Below the pieces are notes generated by a model that worked only from the letters and a program-made list of their open reading frames with translations, searched no databases and was not told where the DNA came from. 64,000 nucleotides of DNA from positions 9,832,485-9,896,484 of the forward strand of contig NC_041002.1 in NCBI RefSeq assembly GCF_004193775.1, in the 5' to 3' direction. Source of the stretch: Glycine soja. Its lineage: Eukaryota > Streptophyta > Magnoliopsida > Fabales > Fabaceae. Of the stretch, positions 1-10,787 are shown piece by piece. A program made the translations under genes and the position numbers. Positions within the stretch are counted from its first letter, which is position 1. Each line of letters opens with the position of its first letter.

Positions 1-1
1 C

Positions 2-760
2 TCATGGATCTGGATCAAATTTGGTTCCTACCTTCAGAACCATCTCCTTCCATACTTCATTTACCTCTGAACAGACATTCTGGCTGAGCAAATGTTTGTC
101 TTCATCAAACAAATCAAAGCTAATCTTCTTATCAACTATCCCCATTTCCAGGTTTGTCTTTCCCATGTCTACCACATAGCTTGCGGTTAGCATGAAGGGA
201 CGTCCCAGGATCAAAGGGATTTCAGTGTCCTCTTCAATATCCACCACTACAAAATCAGTGGGGAAAGTAAAATGCTTCACTCTAACCAGAACATCTTCAA
301 TTACGCCATAAGGTCTGGTAATAGAACGATCTGCTAACTGCAGTGTCATCCTCGTTGGCATAATTTCCAACTCTCCTAACCTCCTGCACATGGAGAGTGG
401 CATCAAGTTAATGCTAGCTCCCAAATCAATGAAAGTTTTTCCAACAGACACAGAACCGATAGAGCATGGAATAGTGACACTCCCAGGATCTTTGTGCTTT
501 AGTGGAAGGATTCTTTGAATCACTGCACTACAATTTCCCTCCACAACTATATTGTCACTGTGAATGTACTTGCTCTTCTTGGTTAACAGATCTTTCAAAA
601 ATTTTGAATAGAGTGGCATCTGCTGCAGAGCTTCTCCAAAGGGAATTGTTATCTCCAATTTCTTGAAGATATCAAGGAATCGAGCTAAGTGTCGCTCCTT
701 GTCTTTCTTTGAGGGTACCAAGGGATATGGCACCTCTTTCCTTGTACATGGACTAGCTTG
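2..760 (-). pseudogene. Ty3 aspartic protease region of pol, partial
   Basis: An open frame of 243 codons (733 down to 2) runs off the window edge. It begins with the conserved stretch KKDKERHLARFLDIFKKLEI that joins Gag to protease in Athila-like elements. The retropepsin core follows: DLGASINLMP at residues 103-112 holds the catalytic Asp, and the flap and C-terminal part follow with RPYGVIEDVLV and IPLILGRPFM. Protease cleaves the Gag-Pol polyprotein in the virus-like particle. The frame is shifted relative to gag; the break falls near 740-760, where the gag frame reads on into unrelated residues while the conserved protease lead-in appears in this frame. I read this as a disabling indel; programmed frameshifting cannot be excluded from one copy. 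Confidence 0.85.
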
Positions 761-2355
761 TTTCTTTTTCTCACGTGCAAGCTCACTCTTAGTCTTCTTG
801 ACTCCCTCTTTTCTCTTTTTTCTCTCATTTTTCTCATTTTTTTTTCTTTTTCATTTTTTCTTTCTTTTTGTTTTTCTTTTTCTTTTTCTTCTACATTTAT
901 TTTTTTCTCACTATTATTTTTCTCCTCTCCTTCTTTTTCTTTCTCATTCTCATTTATTTTATCCTCCCTCAACTGTTCTTCTTCATCTTCCCTCTCTTCT
1001 CCTTGAACAACTAGCTCTTGGTTATCCTTAGCTGTCCTCTCCTCATCTTCAGTCATGGTAGCCATCCTACCTCTGGTCATAACAGCTTTGCACTCTTCTT
1101 TTAGATTCTGCTCAGTGTTCGCTTCAAAAGTACTAGAAGATTTTTCTTCAATCTGTTTGGCCAACTGCCCCACATGGATTTCAAGGTTTTTGATGGCAAA
1201 CTTCGTGCTCTTGTGGTTGGACATTGTGACCTGCATAAACTGAGCAAGGGACTCCTCCAGCTTAGTGGTTCTATCATATAGGCTAGGCCCTTGTTGCTGA
1301 GACCTATTAGATGGTCCACTCTGGTCCTTGTTGAATAAATTGCCCGGATGGGACCTCCATTGCCCTTGTTACTGATTATAGTTCAAACCATGCTGAAAAC
1401 TTGAATATCCACCTGCATGAAAATTGGGTCTGGGTTGATTCCCCATGTAATTTGTCTCTTGAGTTGTGTCATTTATGGGAATACAGCGTCTAGAATCATG
1501 GGCTACCCCGCAAATACTGCAACCTCCAACCTGCAAAACAATGGAATATGAAGGTTGATTAACATTAAATTGGTTTGGCAACTTACTCAATGTTTTAGTC
1601 AATGTCTCAAGCTGCTTGGACAGCAACTTGTTTTGTGCCAAAAGTGCATCCTTAGATGAGATCTCCAGCAGGCTTCTTTTAGTGGGAATGTGCTTCTGAT
1701 CACGCAAGATTGCATGATCACTTGCAGCCATATTTTCAATCAATTCCATGGCTTCTTCTGGGGTCTTCAATTTAATCTTTCCCCCTGCAGAAGAATCAAG
1801 CAGCTTCTTGGACTGCGGCCTTAACCCATCAATAAATATATTCAGCTGAATTGGCTCTGAAAATCCATGAGTCGGAGTTTTCCGTAGCAAGCCACAAAAT
1901 CTTTCTAAAGCTTCACTCAAGGATTTGTCTGGAAACTGGCGGAAAGAAGAGATGGCTGCCTTTCCTTCTGCAGTCTTAGACTCGGGGAAATACTTCTTCA
2001 AAAAATTTTCTACCACCCCGTCCCAAGTCTTAAGACTGTTGTCTTTAAATGAATGTAACCATCTTTTTGCTTCTCCGGACAGTGAAAATGAGAACAAACT
2101 CAGCCACACAACATCTTCTGGCACACCTGCAAGCTTGATTGTATTGCAAATTTCAATGTAAGTCGCTAGGTGTGCGTACGGATCTTCATTCGGTAGGCCA
2201 TGAAATAAATTGCCTTGTATTAAATGAATTAAAGAATGGGGATAAGTAATATTATGTGCTTGAACCTCTGGCCGCGCTATACTAGTGAAAAATTGTGGCA
2301 CAACAGAACTAGAGTAGTCTTCAAAGGTCACTCTTCTAGGTTGATCTTCAGCCAT
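685..2355 (-). pseudogene. Gag of Athila-like element, one nonsense codon
   Basis: The Gag frame starts at the ATG at 2355 (MAEDQPRRVTFEDYSS) and shows a retrotransposon Gag capsid domain over roughly residues 40-200, with the typical GEAKRWLHSF and FLKKYFPESKTAE stretches. A CX2CX3HX4C zinc knuckle (CSICGVAHDSRRC) lies near residue 280. A TAA stop at 1369-1371 interrupts it, but the same frame continues to 685. This second part is a very Lys/Glu-rich linker (about 760-1000), normal between capsid and protease in this lineage. The first part is 328 codons and the second at least 183. CAA to TAA would explain the stop. The long TTTTC-type tract on the plus strand is simply the reverse of this linker. 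Confidence 0.85.
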
Positions 2356-2704
2356 TATGTTGGCCTCAAGTGCCCTGTTGTAGATTCCCTTATCTATGGA
2401 AAGATAGAAGACGACTCGGATGATTGAGGTTACTCAAGAATTAGTGATGTTGTCCTGCCCTGCAGTATTTTTCTTTTTCTTTCTGCATTGTTTCTTCTAC
2501 AAGTGGCTTCAATTTCCAAATCCAGTGGAACTAGATCACCTACAGAAGATTTACTTCGCATACAAAGCACTAGCAAGAGCAGCAGTTAACCAATCCAAGA
2601 GAAAAATAAATTCTGAACTAACTAACTATTCGCACAAAAAATAATCAAAGAATAAAGAATTAATGCCTACAAACTGAACTAAACTTTCCTAAATGGAAAG
2701 AAAC
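2356..2704 (-). other. Untranslated leader of the Athila-like element
   Basis: This is about 350 bp between the primer binding site and the Gag start. It is where a packaging signal would sit; I see no specific motif. A short plus-strand open frame here has no support. Confidence 0.6.
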
Positions 2705-2722
2705 TCCCCAGCAACGGCGCCA
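2705..2722 (-). other. Primer binding site (tRNA-Asp type)
   Basis: On the minus strand the sequence reads TGGCGCCGTTGCTGGGGA, the usual primer binding site of Athila-like Ty3 elements, matching a tRNA 3' end ending in CCA. It lies 8 bp inside the LTR edge at 2731, as expected, and fixes the element's orientation. Confidence 0.88.
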
Positions 2723-2730
2723 AAATTACT

Positions 2731-4080
2731 TGTTAACTCCTCGAGACAACTGCAGAATTTATCAGCAAGTGCACTGAGTCATACAAGTAGTATAAAACGG
2801 TAAGACTGAGTATCATATCCACAGGGAGTTTGTTTCATTCAGAAAAGTGTTCATTCAATAAGTAGACATTTGTGTAACATCATGAAATAGAAATAAAAAC
2901 AAGATATAGTTGCAATTCTAAAGATAACTACAAAATTAACTAAGTAAATGCAAGAATAAGTAGATGATTAAAACGTTGGGCCTTTCTACTGAGTGACTTG
3001 ATGCAATTAAGGGTTTTTCTCTATCTAATGTTGTTTATGTGTTCTATGCTGAGGACAATTATCCCAAATTCCGATGTCTCACATGAATAGGCTGATTCTA
3101 ATTAAACTTTGTTCTCAGATCCCTCGTCGAACTTAGCCTAACCGAACAACATTAAGATCACAACATATTAAAAACTATAGTCCTTGCACTCCATGTCTAG
3201 ACAATACAATTATCTAGTCCTGCTCTATCCAGTTCTAAGGATTCAAAACATTTCCCAATGCTAAAAATCCTAACTTTACACACAAATGGATGATCAGACC
3301 AAAAGCATGCAAGAATTATGTGCAGATAGAAGCAGTGAACACATCAAAACAACATTAAATAGATAGTAAAGAATATTTACATCGACTCAGCAGAAATTTC
3401 CAACAAAAGCTTTAGCCTTCCATGGCAAGTTATCACCTTTCAGTTACAATAGGAGGTTTTGGAAGCAAAATTCAGATTACACAATGGTAGGGATGTCTAC
3501 TCCACCTTTAAGAACCTAAAAATCACTCTAAAACCTAGAATCCTCTTGAAAGCTGAGGTTTTTGGTGCTTCCTTGCCCTATTGAGTCTCTCACGTATATC
3601 TCTAATTTTCCACAAGCTAAAGACCCTTCTTTTTTCGCCAACTTCATCTTTTAAGGGTTTTTTGTCCTCGAAGGCTCGCTTAGCGCCATTTTCGCGCTAA
3701 GTGCGAGTAAGTGATTTTCCGCTGAGCGAGCTGGACGTGCTTAGCGCAAGAGAAGACAAATGGCTCACTGAGCGAGTTGATGACGCACTAAGCGTGCAGA
3801 TGCTTGGCAGATTGTCCTCCAGATTCTCCCAACTCGCTAAGTAGGCTGAGTGCCTAGCTTAGCGGATGATTCTCGCTAAGCGCACAAGTCTCGCTTAACG
3901 AGACATCAGCCACAACAACCTTATTATTCTTCATCTTTTCACTTGAAACTGAAGTTGAAAACACATTAATTCACATCGAAGGGAATATCTCTGCATAAAA
4001 ATCAAACTAAACCTAAAAATGTGTACAAACCTACAAAAAGAACCATAAATTGGGGAAAATTTTCATAAAGCTTTTCAACA
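2731..4080 (-). repeat. 5' LTR of the Athila-like element (1350 bp)
   Basis: On the plus strand the LTR begins TGTTAACTCC (2731) next to the primer binding site and ends TTTTCAACA (4080), so the minus-strand LTR starts TGTTGAAAA and ends with CA. The right edge is supported by the switch to copia RNase H coding sequence. The length is normal for Athila-like LTRs. It contains a cluster of short near-palindromic units of the type CGCTTAGCG at about 3671-3905, listed separately. Confidence 0.85.
3671..3905. repeat. Cluster of CGCTTAGCG-like short palindromes in an LTR
   Basis: Within 235 bp about ten units of the form GCTTAGCGC, CGCTAAG, GCTGAGCGAG or GCACTAAGCGTGC recur in both orientations with variable spacing. 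They stand out as GC-rich islands in AT-rich DNA. Many are imperfect palindromes or half-sites. They could be a protein-binding array or a structured RNA region; nothing in the sequence decides between these. Confidence 0.7.
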
Positions 4081-4121
4081 CAAAAGTTAATTGTAAATGA
4101 CGACTAACATAGGGGCATCTC

Positions 4122-5282
4122 CTAAAAACATACACCAACCAGTAGTACACTTCCTTGTGTCAGGACATCCAACCCAGTCAGCATCACTGTAGGTTTGAAG
4201 TTGTATTGGGGCACCTCCAGGAAAGAATAAACCACGACTAGAAGTGGCAAGCAAATATTGAATGATTCATTGTATTGTTGTAAGATGCAAATGTCTAGGA
4301 TTTTGCATAAATTTTCTGACTGTGTGGACAACAAAAGAGATATTAGGTCTTGTGATGGTTAGGTAGATAAGACTTCCAACGAGCTTTCTATATAAAGTTG
4401 GGTTTTGTAGGAGTTCACCTTCATCCCATCTTAACTTGACATTAACTTCCATGGGAGTGTCAACTGTAGTTGTAGTGGTGAGACCAGCTACATGAATTAG
4501 ATCATGAGTATATTTGTGTTGAGTGACAAAGATTCCTTTTTGTTGGAATTGTACTTAAAATCCAAAGAAATAAGTAAGTTGTCCAAGATCTTTCATGTGG
4601 AAAGTTGTATGCAACAATTTTTTTATTGTAGTGATAGCCTCTTGATTTGAGCCAGTGACGATAATGTCATCTACATAAACAAAGAGGATCAAAATTCCTT
4701 TTGAGGTCCTTTGTAGAAAGAAGTTGGATCATAGCTACTTTGGATGAAGGAAAAGGCAAGTAGTGTTGTGCTAAACTTTTCCAACCACACTCTTGGTGCC
4801 TGTTTTAATCCATACAAAGAACGTTTTAGCTTGCAAACAATATTAGGTTATGGTAAGGACATACCAGTAGGAAGTTTGATGTAAACTTCTTCATTGAGGT
4901 CACCATGAAGGAAGGCATTTTCGACATCTAGCTGGTGAATTTGTCGAGATTCAGATGCAACAATGGCAATAATAGTCCTCACAATAGTCATCTTAGCCAT
5001 CGATGCAAAGGTCTCTTCATAGTCTAGGCCAAATTGTTTCTTATTTCCAAGAACAACCAATCTAGCCTTGTATCGATCTATTGATCCATCTAAACGTAAC
5101 TTTATAGTAAATACAAATTTACTGACAAAAGGTTTAATCGATGGAGGACATGGAACAATGTCCCATGTTTGATTTTTCTCTATCGCAAGAAGTTCAGTTT
5201 CTATAGCATCGTGCCAACATTTATGCTCCATTGCTTGTTTATATGAAGAAGGAATAGGAACAAATGCTAAAGTTGTTGTCAA
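4122..5282 (-). pseudogene. Copia reverse transcriptase and RNase H, decayed
   Basis: The RT begins about 5280 and has the copia lead-in (AIETELLAIEKNQTWDIV, then DRYKARLVVLGNKKQFGLDY). Motif A follows as QLDVENAFLHGDLNEEVY. The YVDD catalytic box is encoded at 4666-4677 in another frame. RNase H starts around 4460 (GSLIYLTITRPNISFVV) and continues in a shifted frame through a stretch like SDADWAGCPDTRKCTTG near 4150-4200, stopping short of its end where the Athila-like element begins. At least two frameshifts separate the pieces. The enzymes would copy element RNA into DNA in the particle; here they cannot be expressed as one protein. Confidence 0.85.
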
Positions 5283-5356
5283 AGATAAAGGTTCAGAAAA
5301 ACCATACTTTTTCGGTGGTTTACGAACTTGAGTACTGCGATGTAAAGGGGCTGGTT

Positions 5357-6608
5357 CTAGTTGAAGTGCTGAATCAACAGCCAGAGAATGATCCGGAGGG
5401 GGCCTTGGAGGGATTGAAGCAGAATTAGTGGGACAATCGGACGTCTTTGGTAAACCATGAAAGGAGGACGAGCTTGTTCTTCTGCAAAACTGTTAGGAAA
5501 CAATGGCAAAATAGATTTTGATGTAGAAGAGTGAATGTCTTGGTTAGTAGTAAAAAAAATATGTATCTTCTTGAAATATGACATTTCTAGAAACCTGAAT
5601 CCTATGTAAATGAGGATCATAGCATACAAAAACTTTTTGATGGGCTGAGTAACCAAGAATAGCACATTTAACAAATTGAGCTATAAGTTTGATGCGTTCT
5701 GGTGGCTGAAGATGAACATAACAGACACAACCAAAGGTGTGAATAGTAGAATAATTGGGTGGCTTACCAAATAACCTTAAGAAAGGAGAATCATTGTTTA
5801 AGACTTGAGAAGGCATCTGATTAATAAGGTGGACAGTAGTTGAAAGAGCTTCACACCAAAAATGGGAGGGTACAAAGGAGTCTAACATTAAGGTACGAAA
5901 AACATGAAGAAGATAACAATTTTTTCTTTCAGCTACCCTATTTTGTTGGGGTGTGGAAGGATAAGACCTTTGAGATAATATACATTTTTCCTACAAGAAC
6001 TCTTGAAACAAATGAGATGTATATTCCCCCCCATTTTCGGAACGCAGAGTTTTAATTTTTTATGAAAATTGAGTTTGAACATAGGCATGAAAGAATTTGA
6101 ATACAGAGAATGCTTCAGCTTTAGAATGCAAAAAGTAGACCCATGTAAAATGACTATAGTTGTCAATAAAAATGATAAAATACCTGTAATGTACATGAGA
6201 TATTACAGGTGCAATTCCCTATAAATCACTATGAATTATGTCAAAAGGCTGATTTACATTTGATTAATGAACTGGAAATGATAGAATTTTACTTTTACCT
6301 AGTTTACAAGAATTGCAATCAAATTGAACAACACTAAAAGATGGAGAATCTTTATTGCCAAGAACTCTGGATTTCATCAGTTCATGAAGTACATTAGAAT
6401 TTGGGTGACCAAGACGCTTATGCCATAATTGGAAATTAACAATTGTAGAATTACAAGAAATAAGAGGCATAAAAAAATATGGTGACAACGATGAATAAAG
6501 AGGAAAAAGACATCCAACTTTAGGCCCCTTTCGCGATGATCTTCCCTGAGTGTTGATCCTACACAAGACAACCAGATTTTGAGAATTCAACTCTATAATC
6601 ATTATCAA
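5357..6608 (-). pseudogene. Copia integrase and GAG-pre-integrase region, decayed
   Basis: Around 6264-6470 the zinc-binding GAG-pre-integrase domain is visible: [20 protein letters not shown], then a CX2C pair (CNSCKLGKSK). The rve-type integrase core follows. A frame at 5544-5888 shows its C-terminal part with FWCEALSTTVHLINQMPS and FGKPPNYSTIHTFGCVCYVH, typical of copia integrases. The middle, with the Asp/Asp/Glu core (about 5890-6250), is broken by stops and frame changes. A real copy would integrate the element cDNA in the nucleus. Confidence 0.8.
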
Positions 6609-6681
6609 CTAATTGACCAATGAAAATAAGGTTACTGGTGAGATCAGGGAAACATAAACATTGGTAAGAGATGAGGAAATA

Positions 6682-7107
6682 TCACCAATTCCTATGATAG
6701 GTAAATTTTTTCCATCTATAGTGTATTTGCAAATTACCAGAGTAATTTGTGACCTTGGTAAGTGCAGCAACATTGTTGGTCATATGATTGGATGCGCTAG
6801 AGTTAAAATACCAAGGAGAGCTGGGTAAAAAAGCTTTACCTAAAATACCCAAAGTAGAAAATGTCGAAACAATCATTTGTTGAACCATTTCAGGGGTTAA
6901 AGTTGGCATAGAAGCAGGCAGATTGTGATCCCCATAAATAAGAGTAGTAGAAAAGTCATCAATTGCAGTGATGGTTGTTGCATTTCTCCGTGGTGGTCTG
7001 ATTTGACATTCTTCTATGATATGACCTTTTTTTGCAGTAATTGCACAAATTTTTAGGACAATGGGAAGCAAAATGTCCATGGCCTTTGTAGCAGAAACAT
7101 TGGACAA
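6682..7107 (-). pseudogene. Copia zinc-knuckle and protease region with lost active site
   Basis: This 141-codon frame contains part of a second zinc knuckle (KKGHIIEECQIRP), and WYFNSSASNHMT at about residues 99-110. The copia protease active site is normally DSGAS in the setting WYxDSGASNHM. Here it reads NSSAS, so the catalytic Asp is replaced by Asn (codon near 6804) as well as the Gly by Ser. The first CCHC knuckle is in another frame just upstream (about 7060-7110). Confidence 0.8.
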
Positions 7108-7109
7108 TA

Positions 7110-7806
7110 CTCATGTCTCATCCTCAAGGTTTGCCTTGTACTACATATGCCACAGGAAGGGATATAGATTTATGTTGTTCCATGTTTGTCTGAGCGAGGA
7201 GATGTTATTCTTCACAAAGTAGTTCATTTAGGAATTCATCCAAGGAGGGGACAATAGTTCTATTCATTAGGTTGGTTCAAATGCCCTCAAAATCAAATCT
7301 CAATTTCATAAGAAATTGATCTCGTTTTGTGGTGTCATGAACGTTTTGGACTACAATTTGTCCTTTAATTGAAAAATCTTTATAGATAATGTCAGTATAT
7401 TCAGCCTAAATTAAGATTCATGAAAAGAGAATAAAATCAGAAATTGAGAGACTATCCTGTTAAAAAATGGCAATTTCATGTTCAAGCTGGAACCTATCAG
7501 CAGTGTTGTTTTGGTTATAAATTTTCTTCAGGTAGTCCCACATCTTTGCTACAGTGGTGAAGGGTCTGAGATTGAGGACGATATTAGGCTCAACAGAGCC
7601 TATGATCCAAGTCATGACCTGTGCATCTTTGACCTCCCATTTGGCATGTGTCTCCTTATGTGTAGTTTTGTCAGGAGTAGAATCAGTTCTGTCAACATGA
7701 CCCCAAAGCTCTTTGCCTTTGACAAAGATCTGGAACTGGAATGCCCAGGTGGAGTAGTTCTTTCCATTAAGACGAACAAAAAGGATATCATATTTTCAAT
7801 AGACAT
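7110..7806 (-). pseudogene. Copia Gag (UBN2-type), frameshifted
   Basis: Reading right to left from about 7806, one frame gives FVRLNGKNYSTWAFQFQIF, then KGKELWGHVDRTDSTPDK and a stretch ending MTWIIGSVEPN. These are hallmarks of the UBN2/DUF4219 Gag of plant copia elements. A competing frame starts with an ATG at 7806 but gives no known protein, so the true Gag is frameshifted near its start. A longer plus-strand open frame over the same bases (7478-7894) is a shadow. Confidence 0.78.
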
Positions 7807-8000
7807 GATGCTGAGAAAAAAAAATCAGAGGAGGAGAAAAACAAGAAACTCAAGAAATCAAGAACAGTACCACGTGAATAGTACTACGGCATGAACAGTA
7901 TCGTGTGAGAACAGTATCGTGCGTGAACAATAGAACTGGGAACTCGAAGACCGGGATCATAGCGAAGAAAAAAAAACTAGGTTGAGATCAAAACCTAGAC

Positions 8001-8218
8001 TGATACCATGTTAAACTCAAAGAAATTAAGATGAAAGGTGTGCGCTCTCCTCTGGAAAATTCTCATTTAAATAATATGATACAACCTGACTTATATCCTT
8101 GAAGTTTGCTAAAAAAAATTATACATGATAACCTACAACTGGACTAAGTAATTAAGGATATAATTACACAATTATAATTATATAATCATATAAGATATGT
8201 TGGTTTAAAGGACCAACA
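8001..8218 (-). repeat. PBS and 5' LTR of the degenerate copia element
   Basis: On the minus strand TGGTATCA (8008 down to 8001) matches the start of the initiator-Met tRNA primer site used by copia elements, directly inside the LTR edge. The LTR (8009-8218, 210 bp) begins TGTTGGTCC and ends AGTTTAACA on the minus strand. The short length is within the copia range. I rely on the PBS and TG/CA ends because the other LTR is not in the window. Confidence 0.7.
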
Positions 8219-10787
8219 AATCTGCACAAATAATGATAAATAATTTGCCTATCAATCTTATTGACAAAAATGTATAGTATTTTTAGTAAATAAAATTACA
8301 ATAAAAAGTAAATAAAATTTTTTATTTTGTGATTAAGGAAAACTCTTAAAATTGTTGAAATCATTAATATTTTTATATCAGTTTTAATGCATTTATTCCC
8401 TCCATTTAAATGACGAGTGCAATATATCTTCATTTCCCAAAAATGAAAATGGGAGTCTCTGTTCCGCTATTACTTAAATAGCAGAATTGGAAAAAACACA
8501 ATAATCATTATTCTTAAATTCAAATTTAATTTTCTCCCTTTTTCTATTTTTCTCTCGCTCTTTTCCCATCGATTGCATCGTTTGTTCCTTTTTTTTTTAT
8601 CTTTCCCTATTTTTTCTTAAATTCAAATTCACCTTTAAAGTTGTTGCTCAGTCTGTGACTCTCTCTCCATTTGCGTTTATATTTTTTTCTTTTTGTTTTT
8701 TCTTCTTTAGCATGTTTATTATATTCACCAAGTTTTAACCCAAAGGATTGGAGCGGATTCTGCTAAGTTCACATGAGTAAAAATGATTTATTTGGTGGAA
8801 AAATCCATGTTCAATTATTATAGTGTGCAAAATTTCTTTTTAACCAACAACCGTCACATATTCCGAGCCGGATTAATTTATGACCCCATAGATTAAAAGA
8901 CACCCCTAATCTTTGACCTAGAAAAAAAATATTCACCAAGTTTCATCAACTTGAAGATCTTCATCTCAACTCCTCTGGTTCCTCTTCCTTTCTCGCAGCT
9001 AGGCGATGGTCTTTTTTTTTTCCTTCTCACTTGCTATATATTAGTGTCACAGGCTTGGAGGTACACGAGAATATCTCCTCGGCGTTCTTTTCTATCTTCT
9101 TTTAACGTGATGATATCTATTTCTTCTTTTTTCAATGTTGTTCATCTCCAAATGATTCGTATCACTCCCATTACAATTTCATTTCAATGCTTTTTAAAGA
9201 TGTAAATTATGATTTTTTAACCTCTTGGATAATTTTCTTTGGTGCATAAGGAATTCTTTTGTGACAACTAAAGAGACAAACTTGGGAGTAGTGTAAGTGG
9301 ATTTGAAATAATATTTTGGTCGATTCAAATTGTTTACTTTTGTTGATTGAGATTGCTTCTCCTCTTTTCCTCTTCCAGTAGGTATTTTTCTAAAAAAATA
9401 TTCCCTTCATATATTTGATTGGGGTCTAAAGATATATATTGAATCCATCTTTTTTTTTCAAATCCTCTTTTTTCAATATATACTTTTTGTCTAACATTCA
9501 TACTCTGTTTGATTTGTAGAAGCATTAAATTAAAAGAGAAGCAATGGTGAGGAAAAAAAAGAATGAAGGAAAAATAATACAGGAAACGGTGGAGTACCCA
9601 CTGCATAATTAGGCATATTAAAAGAAGCATTCAAGTTATTTTAGTAATATTTATTTTTCAATTAATTCAAGGTTGTTGGGCATAGCATTAACTTTTTTTT
9701 TTTTTTACCGATAGTAATTCAGAATGTTGAATTTGACATCCTGGAAGGCGATTCATTTGGAAAGTGAAAGGTAATGTCGCTATTGAATTCCATTCATTGT
9801 AGTAAAAGATAAATTTGTATCAACTTTATAATGGTGTGAATAATTGAAGGAGATGTTTGTCACTGACAACTCTAATGGAAGGCGAAGCTCCTTTAATGGG
9901 AATTACAAGTTATTAACCACAAAAAATGTTTTTATTTTCACGGAGGCATGCATGCTTTTTACTAACAGTAACTACATGTTAATTATTAAACACAAAAGGA
10001 TATTTAGATCGAAATGTGGCAATTGTTAAATAATCTTCCAACAAGCATAAAAGAATTCATAGACCCTTTCTAGGGTTCTCTATTCTTTTAAGCAGTTCTA
10101 CCTCTTTCCCATTCCAAACACAGGTTGGATATTCTATCTTTATTGTCTAGTTTTATCTCAAGGCGTTGATAGAGATTTCCACTCTTTTTTTTTTATTTTG
10201 TTATTTGAGAGATTTCTACTCTGTAGGACTCGCTATTACATTGTATCATCTACGATAATACTTCTATCTTTATCTTCTATTATTCTTTATTGATTTAGTA
10301 ATAGATAGTTTTTCTACTCACAATATAGCAAAAGAATGCATTATTGTGAATGTGATTGGATTATTTGGTTTGTTTAGTTTAATATTCAAATACACTTTAA
10401 ACCCGAAATTTCAAATGTGCTCATAGAAAATATAATAACTTTATAACATGTATATTCGAATAAATATTCAGCTGTCATAATAATTATATATTTTTAAATC
10501 ATATTTATATTCAATCAATTATATGTTTATTTTAAATTAATGTTTCTTTTCAATCTTCCTTTTTAGTTTATATTTATGTATTATATCTAAATTAAAAATA
10601 ATAATATAATATTTTATATGACAGATTTATCATGTAAATAATAATTATTTATCAAAATGTAGCAAAAAAATATTTATTGAAAATAATAAAGAAATATATT
10701 TAAGCGCATTACTCTTATCAAAATTAAGGATTTTAAGGTTCATAATTGATTTTATTTAAAACATAAATAAGAAAGATGAGACATAGT
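8219..10787. other. AT-rich intergenic DNA, no gene seen
   Basis: About 2.6 kb of AT-rich sequence with T-rich and CT-rich tracts (for example 8525-8710). The short open frames here (8951-9205, 9334-9630, 9844-10029) show no domain, motif or codon pattern. A small inverted repeat CCGCTATT...AAATAGCAG lies at 8463-8485. I see no LTR or terminal inverted repeat edges. Confidence 0.6.

Larger units (their letters stand above)
1..4080 (-). mobile_element. Athila/Diaspora-like Ty3 LTR retrotransposon, 5' part
   Basis: The element runs right to left: LTR (2731-4080), primer binding site (2705-2722), leader, gag (2355 to about 760) and protease, leaving the window at base 1. RT, RNase H, integrase and the 3' LTR lie outside. 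Its LTR outer edge at 4080 abuts RNase H-like coding sequence of a copia element, so it inserted into that element. The 5 bases CAAAA (4081-4085) should be one target-site duplication; the other copy is outside the window. The Gag and protease sequences resemble the legume Diaspora/Athila lineage (recognition, not a search). Gag has a nonsense codon and a frameshift, so this copy is not autonomous. Confidence 0.9.
4081..8218 (-). mobile_element. Degenerate Ty1/copia element, 5' LTR through RNase H
   Basis: On the minus strand the order is LTR (8009-8218), PBS, Gag, zinc knuckles, protease, integrase, RT and RNase H, which is the copia order (integrase before RT). The element is cut at 4081 by the Athila-like insertion, so its 3' end should resume outside the window. 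All domains are recognisable but spread over several frames with many stops, so it is dead. A plausible target-site duplication after the LTR is AATCT (8219-8223). Confidence 0.88.

Noticed and set aside
663..1031. Plus-strand open frames rich in Phe/Leu/Ser over 663-1031
   Set aside because: They are the reverse of the Lys/Glu-rich Gag linker coded on the minus strand; the CT tract gives open frames by composition.
7478..7894. 138-codon plus-strand frame
   Set aside because: It overlaps copia Gag on the minus strand, which shows clear UBN2 motifs; the plus frame has no domain.
8463..8485. CCGCTATT/AAATAGCAG inverted repeat as a terminator or element end
   Set aside because: Short and imperfect, with no flanking duplication or partner; plant nuclear genes do not use such terminators.
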